A stretch of 5,576 bases of DNA from Actinomycetes bacterium (GTDB lineage Bacteria; Actinomycetota; Actinomycetes; Actinomycetales; Cellulomonadaceae): the NCBI GenBank assembly GCA_023390875.1, contig JAEWCA010000076.1:1-5576 (forward strand), given 5' to 3'. The translations under genes were made by a program, and so were the position numbers. Each line of letters begins with the position of its first letter. Within the stretch, counting starts at the first letter, position 1. Below the pieces are notes generated by a model. That model saw nothing but the letters and a program-made list of their open reading frames with translations, made no database searches and had not been told where the DNA came from. Of the stretch, positions 1-4,826 are shown one piece after another.

Positions 1-145
1 AGGTCGCGGTGCCGCCGGCGACGGCCGGAGCGGGGCGCGCGGCGGGCGTGTCGGCCGCCTGTGTCGCGAGGGCGCGGCGCTCCGCCTCGCGGAGGCTGCG
101 TCGGGTCGGGAGAGCCGTGCTCTGCTCCGCTCGATCAGACCCCAC
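1..145 (-). CDS. N-terminus of probable envelope/secreted protein (partial, runs off left edge)
   Basis: An open frame of 48 codons begins with GTG at 145 and leaves the window at position 1. The start is chosen because GGGAGG (revcomp of 150-155) lies 4 nt upstream, the best Shine-Dalgarno match in this region. The visible protein is hydrophilic: residues 13-24 read PTRRSLREAERR, followed by an Ala/Pro/Thr-rich stretch (about 30-48). From general knowledge, many Micrococcales peptidoglycan hydrolases and other exported proteins carry a (L/P)TRR-x-LREAERR basic cytoplasmic tail just before a single membrane or signal segment. That segment would lie outside the window, so the catalytic domain cannot be named. 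The gene has its own promoter at 245-273. The reading frame and start are fairly secure; the envelope role is inference. Confidence 0.6.
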   Translation of the reverse strand, partial: MGSDRAEQSTALPTRRSLREAERRALATQAADTPAARPAPAVAGGTAT

Positions 146-244
146 GACACCTCCCGTCCTCGTCCGGTCGCGCCCTTCGGGCGAACGTCCGCGGTCGTGC
201 GCGGCATCCCGTCGTGCAGGTGCCTCGTCGACCGCGGTCACGAA
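146..244 (-). other. 5' leader of the leftmost gene
   Basis: This stretch lies between the predicted start site (about 238) and the GTG at 145. It contains a small hairpin, CGCCC-TTC-GGGCG (171-183, 5-bp stem), and the Shine-Dalgarno GGGAGG (150-155). I compared it by eye with the c-di-AMP (ydaO-type) riboswitches known upstream of actinobacterial cell-wall hydrolase genes and did not recognise the conserved core. At about 93 nt it also seems too short for one. I see no other gene here. Confidence 0.4.
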
Positions 245-273
245 ACCATAACGGCTCGCGGTCGCGCTTCCAA
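245..273 (-). promoter_or_regulatory. Probable sigma-70-type promoter for the leftmost gene
   Basis: On the minus strand, TTGGAA (revcomp of 268-273) and TATGGT (revcomp of 245-250) are separated by exactly 17 bp, matching TTGxxA and TAnnnT. Transcription would start near 238, giving a leader of about 93 nt before the GTG at 145. The A/T-rich patch 243-251 stands out in otherwise GC-saturated DNA. The motifs CGTTA and CGTGA (minus strand, revcomp of 249-253 and 238-242) are 11 bp apart, the usual pitch of tandem OmpR-family half-sites; whether a regulator binds there is unknown. Confidence 0.6.
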
Positions 274-275
274 GC

Positions 276-295
276 CCCTGGACAGGCGTCCAGGG
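276..295 (-). terminator. Hairpin terminator of the CNNM-type operon (candidate)
   Basis: This is a perfect inverted repeat with 8-bp arms (276-283 CCCTGGAC, 288-295 GTCCAGGG) and a 4-nt loop, 58 nt past the stop codon of the second CNNM-type gene. No U-tract follows on either strand, which is common for high-GC actinobacterial terminators but leaves the call uncertain. It ends 2 bp before the -35 box of the next promoter, so an alternative reading is a regulator-binding palindrome for that promoter. Confidence 0.55.
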
Positions 296-352
296 CCAGG
301 CGCGGGCTCGTGGCGCCCCCCGAGGCTTCCGGCGACGGCGCGTCCGTGCCGG

Positions 353-1396
353 TCAGGTCGCCTGCCCTCGCTGCATCGCGTCCCGGACCTCGCCGACGAG
401 CTCCTCGAGGATGTCCTCGAGGAACACCACGCCGACGGTCGTGCCGTCGGCGTCGACGCGCGCCAGGTGCGAGCCTGAGCGCTGCATCGCCGAGAGCGCC
501 TCCTCGACCTCCGCGTCCGGCCGGACGACGGCGAGCATGCGCACGCGCCAGGTCGGCACGGGGACGTGCCGGCCCGGCCCGTCGGCGTACAGGACGTCCT
601 TGACGTGCAGGTAGCCCGTGAGCCGGCCGCCCTCGTCGAGGACGGGGAAACGGCTGAACCCGGTTCGGGCGACGAGCTGCTCGATGTCGTCGGGCGTGCT
701 GTCGTTCACGGCGGTCACGAGCCGGTCGACGGGGATCATCACGTCCTGCGCGGTGCGGTCCGAGAACTCGATGGCGCCGGCGAGCAGCCCCTGCTCGTCG
801 GCCAGCAGGCCCTCGGCCTGCGACCGCTCGACGATCGACTGCACCTCCTGCGCGGTGAACGCCGACGCGACCTCGTCCTTCGGCTCGACGCCCGCGAGGC
901 GCAGGACGTGGTTCGCGAGCCAGTTGAGGGCCGCGATCACGGGCCGGACCATGCGCGCGATCCAGACCAGCGGCGGCCCGAACAGCAGCACCGCCCGGTC
1001 GGGGCCGGCGACGGCGAGGTTCTTCGGCACCATCTCGCCGAGCACGACGTGCAGGTACACGACGAGCGCGAGGGCCAGCACGAACGCGATGACGTGCGAG
1101 AGGTCCTCGTCGACGCCGATCGCGGCGAGCGGGTCCTCGATGAGGTGCGCGATCGCGGGCTCCGCGACGACACCGAGGCTCGTCGAGCAGATGGTGATGC
1201 CGAGCTGTGCGCACGCGAGCATGAGCGACACGTGCTCCATGGCCCACAGCACCGTCCTGGCACGCCGGTCCCCCGCCTCGGCGAGGGGCTCGACCGCGCT
1301 GCGGCGCGCGGAGATGATCGCGAACTCGGCGCCGACGAAGAACGCGTTGCCGGCGAGCAGCAGGGTCGCGACGACGAGCGCGAGGGTGCTGTTCAC
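353..1396 (-). CDS. CNNM/CorC-like (DUF21 + CBS pair) membrane protein lacking the CorC_HlyC domain
   Basis: This 347-residue integral membrane protein is of the type usually annotated 'hemolysin family protein'. Relatives are Mg2+/Co2+ efflux or homeostasis proteins; haemolysis is not implied. The DUF21/CNNM membrane domain covers about residues 4-170, with hydrophobic segments near 4-28, 58-77, 101-121 and 137-155. The family motifs LGIT (65-68), AEP (78-80) and GEMVPKN (120-126) are present. A CBS pair follows: CBS1 about 213-270, with FSRFPV at 247-252, and CBS2 about 285-338, ending in LEDILEELVGEV. The protein stops about 10 residues later, without the C-terminal CorC_HlyC domain of its upstream neighbour. 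The GTG start at 1396 overlaps the neighbour's TGA by 4 nt, and the first membrane segment begins at once, so no later start fits. Translation is probably coupled. The transported ion cannot be read from sequence. Confidence 0.93.
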   Translation of the reverse strand: MNSTLALVVATLLLAGNAFFVGAEFAIISARRSAVEPLAEAGDRRARTVLWAMEHVSLMLACAQLGITICSTSLGVVAEPAIAHLIEDPLAAIGVDEDLSHVIAFVLALALVVYLHVVLGEMVPKNLAVAGPDRAVLLFGPPLVWIARMVRPVIAALNWLANHVLRLAGVEPKDEVASAFTAQEVQSIVERSQAEGLLADEQGLLAGAIEFSDRTAQDVMIPVDRLVTAVNDSTPDDIEQLVARTGFSRFPVLDEGGRLTGYLHVKDVLYADGPGRHVPVPTWRVRMLAVVRPDAEVEEALSAMQRSGSHLARVDADGTTVGVVFLEDILEELVGEVRDAMQRGQAT

Positions 1397-2697
1397 AGCT
1401 CCTCACCGTCCTCGTCGGGCTCCTCGGAGACGCGCACACGCTCGACGCGGCGGCCGGCCATCCGCTCGACCTCGACGCGGACGCCCTCGACGACGACCGC
1501 GTCCCCCTCGTCGGGCACGCGCCCGAGCCGGTACATGAGCAGGCCGCCGAGCGTCTCGTAGGGGCCGTCGTCGGGCACGCGCAGACCGGTGGTCTCGTGG
1601 AGCTCGTCGGGGCGCAGGACGCCGGGCAGCAGCCACGAGCCGTCCTTCGACCGGGCCGCGGAGGTGCGCCGCCGGTCGTGCTCGTCCGCGACGTCGCCGA
1701 TGAGCTCCTCGACGACGTCCTCGAGCGTGACGACGCCGGAGGTGCCTCCGTACTCGTCGACCACGACCGCCATCTGCAGCCCGAGGCCGCGAAGCTCGAC
1801 GAGCAGCGGTCCCAGGTGCACGGTCTCGGGCACGCGCGGCGCGTCCACCATGAGCGCCGCCGCGGGCACGTCGCCGCGCCGCTCGAACGGCACCGTGATC
1901 GCGCGGCGCAGGTGCACGAGGCCCTCGATGTCGTCGGCCGACTCGCCGATCACGGGGAACCGCGAGTGACCGCTCTGCCGCGACAGGGCGATGACGTCGG
2001 CCGCGGTGTCCTCGCGGCGGACGACGACGAGCCGCTGCCGGTCCGTCATGACGTCGACGGCGGTGAGCTCGGTGAAGTCGATGGAGTTGGTGAGGAGCGT
2101 CGCGGTCGACTCGTCGAGCGTGCCGACCTGCGCCGAACGTCGCACGAGGGCCGCGAGCTCCTGGGGCGAGCGCCCGCCGGACAGCTCCTCACGCGGTTCG
2201 ACGCCCACGGACCTGAGCAGCGCGTTGGCGCTGCCGTTGAACAGGTTGATCAGCGGGTGCAGCGCCGTGGTGAACGCGCGCTGCAGCGGCGCGACGGTGC
2301 GGGCGGTGCCGAGCGGGCGGGCGATCGCGAAGTTCTTCGGCACGAGCTCGCCGAACACCATCGAGAAGCCGTTGACCAGCACGAGGGCCAGCACCGCGGC
2401 CAGGGCACCGCTCCACGCCGACGACCCCATCGGCTGCTGGACGAGCCGCGCCACGGCGGGCTGCGTCGTGTAGCCGAGCAGGATCGTGGTGAGCGTGATG
2501 CCGACCTGGGCACCCGAGAGCTCGGTCGACAGGCGCCGCAGGGCCGCGAGCACGGACTGGCCGCGACGGTCGCCGGGGCGCAGCTGCTTCTGGACGACGC
2601 CCGGGTCCAACGTGACCAGGGAGAACTCGCTCGCGACGAACACCGCGGTGCCGACCGTGAGGAGCACTCCGAGACCGACGAACAACCAGTCGGTCAT
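1393..2697 (-). CDS. CNNM/CorC-like full-length protein (DUF21, CBS pair, CorC_HlyC)
   Basis: This 434-residue protein has the complete architecture of bacterial CNNM/CorC proteins, which act in the cytoplasmic membrane and are linked to Mg2+/Co2+ export. The membrane domain covers about residues 5-165, with segments near 5-28, 60-80, 96-117 and 135-155, and carries LGIT (66-69, after GAQV) and GELVPKN (116-122). CBS1 spans about 213-270 (HSRFPV, 244-249). CBS2 spans about 285-337 and has the strongly conserved VDEYGGTSGVVTLEDVVEEL region (313-332). The CorC_HlyC domain spans about 353-425 (WLLPG, later YETLGGLL). The tail is acidic (EEPDEDGEEL). The ATG at 2697 has GGTGGT (revcomp of 2703-2708) 5 nt upstream. 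It is first in a two-gene operon with its shorter paralogue and is divergent from the response regulator gene. 'Hemolysin' is a legacy label. Confidence 0.95.
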   Translation of the reverse strand: MTDWLFVGLGVLLTVGTAVFVASEFSLVTLDPGVVQKQLRPGDRRGQSVLAALRRLSTELSGAQVGITLTTILLGYTTQPAVARLVQQPMGSSAWSGALAAVLALVLVNGFSMVFGELVPKNFAIARPLGTARTVAPLQRAFTTALHPLINLFNGSANALLRSVGVEPREELSGGRSPQELAALVRRSAQVGTLDESTATLLTNSIDFTELTAVDVMTDRQRLVVVRREDTAADVIALSRQSGHSRFPVIGESADDIEGLVHLRRAITVPFERRGDVPAAALMVDAPRVPETVHLGPLLVELRGLGLQMAVVVDEYGGTSGVVTLEDVVEELIGDVADEHDRRRTSAARSKDGSWLLPGVLRPDELHETTGLRVPDDGPYETLGGLLMYRLGRVPDEGDAVVVEGVRVEVERMAGRRVERVRVSEEPDEDGEEL

Positions 2698-2828
2698 GAG
2701 TCACCACCGGGCCGGCGGGTGGGCAGCGGTGCAGCGGACAGGATCATCGAGGGGCCGGCACTGTCCCGGTGGGGCGCGCACGCCCGGCCGGGGGGCCGGC
2801 AGCTACTTGAGCTGCTCATCGTGGCGAC

Positions 2829-2834
2829 ATCATA
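2829..2834 (-). promoter_or_regulatory. -10 candidate (TATGAT) for the CNNM-type operon
   Basis: The reverse complement of 2829-2834 reads TATGAT, a 5/6 match to the bacterial -10 consensus inside one of the few A/T-rich patches of this region. It would give a start site near 2822 and a leader of about 125 nt containing both hairpins at 2784-2815. No good -35 is found at 16-19 bp; that interval is occupied by the 14-bp palindrome 2846-2859. This suggests an activated or operator-covered promoter, or a chance match. Confidence 0.4.
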
Positions 2835-2845
2835 CGAGGCGTCGG

Positions 2846-2859
2846 CCGCTCGCGAGCGG
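2846..2859. repeat. Perfect 14-bp palindrome (operator candidate)
   Basis: CCGCTCGCGAGCGG is its own reverse complement, centred between 2852 and 2853. It lies 11 bp upstream of the TATGAT element of the minus-strand operon and about 90 bp before the response regulator start. At this GC content a 14-bp GC palindrome is not rare across a whole genome, but one next to a candidate -10 in a 250-bp intergenic region is worth recording. No known regulator site was recognised. Confidence 0.35.
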
Positions 2860-2947
2860 TGAGGGCGACGGTCGGCCTGCACGGGACCCCCACGAGTCGT
2901 GCACGCCTTCCCAGGTCGTCGGGGGTGCGCTGTGCCACGCTGACCCC

Positions 2948-3700
2948 ATGACGAACAGCAGCGGCGCGGGAGGCACGGCGACGACGGTGCTCGTCGTCGA
3001 GGACGAGCCCGCCATCGCGCAGGCCATCGCCCACCGGTTCTCCGCGGAGGGCTGGCGCGTCGAGGCGGCCGGCGACGGCCTCACCGGCGTGGCGGCCGCG
3101 GCTCGGCTGCATCCCGACGTCGTCGTGCTGGACGTGATGCTGCCCGGCATCGACGGTCTCGAGGTGTGCCGCCGCATCCAGGCCGAGCGCCCGGTGCCGG
3201 TCCTCATGCTGACCGCGCGGGACGACGAGACCGACATGCTCATCGGGCTGGGGGTCGGCGCCGACGACTACATGACGAAGCCGTTCTCGATGCGCGAGCT
3301 GGTGGCCCGGACGAAGGCGCTGCTGCGGCGGACGGAGCGGGCTGCGCGCGCGGCCGAGCTCGCCCAGGCGGCGACGCCCGACCCGCCGCTGGTGATCGGC
3401 GACGTCACGGTGGACCGCGCGCAGCGGCGCGTGCTGCGCGGCGACGCCGAGGTGCACCTGACCCCCACGGAGTTCGACCTGCTGCTCGCGCTGGCCGGGT
3501 CGCCGCGCACGGTGCTGACGCGCGAGCGCCTGCTGGCCGAGGTGTGGGACTGGGTCGACGCGAGCGGCACCCGCACGGTCGACTCGCACGTGAAGGCCCT
3601 GCGTCGCAAGCTCGGCCCGGACCTCATCCGGACCGTGCACGGTGTCGGCTACGCGTTCGAGCCCGCGGGCGGCGGCGGGCAGGAGCCCGAGGACGCGTGA
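2948..3700 (+). CDS. OmpR/PhoB-family two-component response regulator
   Basis: This 250-residue transcription factor has a receiver domain at about 12-127. The acidic pair is E18/D19 in VLVVEDE, the phospho-acceptor is D62 in VVVLDVMLPGIDG, and the switch residues T89 (MLTA) and K111 (MTKPF) are intact, so it should be phosphorylatable. A linker rich in Ala and Arg (about 128-147) leads to a winged-helix Trans_reg_C domain (about 148-238). That domain has LTPTEFDLLLALA (171-183), the recognition-helix region TRTVDSHVKALRRKLG (208-223) and the closing wing VHGVGYAFEP. The ATG at 2948 fits the usual spacing to the first beta strand. No good Shine-Dalgarno precedes it, so leaderless initiation is possible but unproven. 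Its TGA overlaps the GTG of the kinase gene, its evident partner. The regulon cannot be told from sequence. Confidence 0.96.
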   Translation: MTNSSGAGGTATTVLVVEDEPAIAQAIAHRFSAEGWRVEAAGDGLTGVAAAARLHPDVVVLDVMLPGIDGLEVCRRIQAERPVPVLMLTARDDETDMLIGLGVGADDYMTKPFSMRELVARTKALLRRTERAARAAELAQAATPDPPLVIGDVTVDRAQRRVLRGDAEVHLTPTEFDLLLALAGSPRTVLTRERLLAEVWDWVDASGTRTVDSHVKALRRKLGPDLIRTVHGVGYAFEPAGGGGQEPEDA

Positions 3701-4800
3701 ACGCCCCTCGGCACGTGCGGGGCGTGGCGGGGCGCTCCCGGCTGCCCGACGTCCGGCCGCTCGACCGGTTCCGCTCGATCAAGATCAAGCTCGGCATCCT
3801 GGTCGCGGCGAGCGTCACGCTGGCGTCGTTCGTCACGTGGGTGGGGCTGTCGCGGCACCTCGGGCCGAGCCGCACGCTGCCGCTGGCCATCGCGGCGTCG
3901 CTCGTCGTGACGCAGGTCCTGGCGCGCGGCATGACGTCGCCGCTGCGGGAGATGACGCAGGCGGCGCGCTGGATGGCGGCCGGGGACTACACGCGACGCG
4001 TGACGGCGTCGAGCGCCGACGAGGTCGGTCAGCTCGCGGACGCGTTCAACACGATGGCCGACGACCTCGAGCAGGCCGACTCGTTCCGTCGCGAGCTCAT
4101 CGCGAACGTGTCCCACGAGCTGCGCACCCCGGTCACGGCGTTGCAGGCGCAGCTCGAGAACATCGTCGACGGCGTCTCGGACGCGGACCCGACCACGATG
4201 CAGGCCGCGCTCGCGCAGACCGAGCGGCTGGGGCGGCTCGTGACGTACCTGCTGGACCTGTCCCGGCTCGAGGCGGGCGACGTCCCGCTCGAGATCAGCG
4301 ACGTGCGGCTCGAGGAGTTCCTGCACGAGGCGGCGGACGGCGCGGCGCTGGTCGGTGCGAGCAAGCGGCTGCACTTCCCGGTGGTCGTGACGCCGCCGGA
4401 CCTGACCGTCCCGGCGGACCCCGAGCGGCTGCACCAGGTGGTGGCCAACCTGCTGCACAACGCGGTGCGGCACTCCCCGCCGGACGACGAGGTGCGGCTC
4501 GAGGCGTCGCGCGTGGCGGGCGAGGTGCGGATCGACGTGGTCGACCACGGCCCGGGCATCGCGCCCGAGCAGCGCCCGCACGTGTTCGAGCGGTTCGTGC
4601 GCGGGAACACGCCGGCGATCACGGGCCAGGGCTCGACGGGTGGGACGGGTCTGGGGCTCGCGATCGTGCGGTGGGCCGTGGAGCTGCACGGCGGTCGGAT
4701 CGAGGTCGCCGACGTCGAGCCGGGGTGCACGATGCGCGTGACGCTGCCGGCGGGCGCGCCGCTCGGGTCGGGCCGCGCCGACAGGACCCCATTGTTCTAG
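3697..4800 (+). CDS. HAMP-domain sensor histidine kinase with minimal extracellular loop
   Basis: This 367-residue membrane kinase is the cognate partner of the response regulator just upstream. After about 28 cytoplasmic residues come two membrane segments (about 32-51 and 61-77) joined by only about 9 residues, so there is no periplasmic or extracellular sensor domain. HAMP spans about 77-129. The HisKA dimerisation helix carries phospho-acceptor H140 in VSHELRTP. HATPase_c has its N box with N251 and N255 (NLLHNAVRHS), G1 DHGPGI (283-288), an FxRF region (297-300) and G2 GTGLGL (316-321). All catalytic motifs are intact. The GTG at 3697 is chosen because it gives a 4-nt GTGA overlap with the regulator stop, has AGGAG at 3681-3685 and GAGGA at 3689-3693, and matches a normal N-terminus; the frame stays open further upstream inside the regulator gene. 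The stop TAG lies inside the inverted repeat at 4791-4815. The stimulus is unknown. Confidence 0.95.
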   Translation: MNAPRHVRGVAGRSRLPDVRPLDRFRSIKIKLGILVAASVTLASFVTWVGLSRHLGPSRTLPLAIAASLVVTQVLARGMTSPLREMTQAARWMAAGDYTRRVTASSADEVGQLADAFNTMADDLEQADSFRRELIANVSHELRTPVTALQAQLENIVDGVSDADPTTMQAALAQTERLGRLVTYLLDLSRLEAGDVPLEISDVRLEEFLHEAADGAALVGASKRLHFPVVVTPPDLTVPADPERLHQVVANLLHNAVRHSPPDDEVRLEASRVAGEVRIDVVDHGPGIAPEQRPHVFERFVRGNTPAITGQGSTGGTGLGLAIVRWAVELHGGRIEVADVEPGCTMRVTLPAGAPLGSGRADRTPLF

Positions 4801-4815
4801 CCCGAATAGAACAGT
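4791..4815. repeat. Inverted repeat, probable operator before the ABC transporter gene
   Basis: TGTTCTA (4793-4799) and TAGAACA (4807-4813) are perfect inverted arms around a 7-nt centre. Allowing one mismatch, the arms extend to 9 bp (4791-4799 and 4807-4815). The A/T-rich arms contrast sharply with the surrounding GC-rich DNA. The repeat covers the -35 and most of the spacer of the promoter described next, as expected of a repressor site. It also includes the TAG stop of the kinase gene. It has no following U-tract, so a terminator is less likely. The cognate regulator is not identifiable here. Confidence 0.6.
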
Positions 4816-4826
4816 AGGGTGTGCGC
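4792..4826 (+). promoter_or_regulatory. Probable leaderless promoter of the ABC transporter ATPase gene
   Basis: TTGTTC (4792-4797) and TAGGGT (4815-4820) are spaced by 17 bp. TAGGGT fits the actinobacterial TAnnnT -10. Six nucleotides separate it from the ATG at 4827, so transcription would begin at or next to the A of the start codon. That, with the lack of a convincing Shine-Dalgarno, points to a leaderless mRNA, which is common in actinobacteria. The -35 match is only 3 of 6 (TTG). It implies the transporter can be expressed independently of the two-component genes that end 26 nt upstream. Confidence 0.6.

Larger units (their letters stand above)
2698..2947. other. Divergent intergenic region with small palindromes
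   Basis: No gene is visible in these 250 bp between two divergently transcribed operons. On the left side, in the leader of the minus-strand operon, sit two adjacent hairpins: CCGGCC-GGGG-GGCCGG (2784-2799) and GCAGCT-ACTTG-AGCTGC (2799-2815). Further right come a TATGAT -10 candidate on the minus strand (2829-2834), a perfect 14-bp palindrome (2846-2859), the short palindrome CACGA-G-TCGTG (2891-2901) and the direct repeat TGCACG at 2878 and 2900. No Mg2+ riboswitch (M-box or ykkC-like) was recognised. The response regulator gene has no clear Shine-Dalgarno or convincing forward promoter. Confidence 0.6.

Noticed and set aside
171..183. CGCCC-TTC-GGGCG hairpin as a terminator
   Set aside because: The stem is only 5 bp and it lies within the leader of the leftmost gene, downstream of its promoter, where a terminator would silence that gene.
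135..1439. Minus-strand 434-codon open frame across the shorter CNNM-type gene and the region past it
   Set aside because: Composition is extremely Arg-rich and it is frame-shifted relative to the real membrane protein; no domain is visible.
566..1561. Long plus-strand open frame opposite the shorter CNNM-type gene
   Set aside because: Its translation is low-complexity, rich in Arg, Asp, His, Glu and Val, with no domain. It is the antisense shadow of a clear family member, produced by the GC codon bias.
1597..2862. Long plus-strand open frame opposite the full-length CNNM-type gene
   Set aside because: Arg/Glu/Gln/His-rich shadow with no recognisable motif; the minus-strand protein explains the region completely.
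4791..4815. Inverted repeat after the kinase read as an intrinsic terminator
   Set aside because: The arms are A/T-rich with weak pairing, no U-tract follows, and a promoter -35 sits inside it. An operator reading fits better, though partial attenuation is not excluded.
3642..4817. Long open frames in other frames and on the minus strand (3649-4833) over the histidine kinase gene
   Set aside because: Arg/Ala/Gly-rich or His/Arg-rich compositions with no motifs; the kinase frame has every catalytic box.
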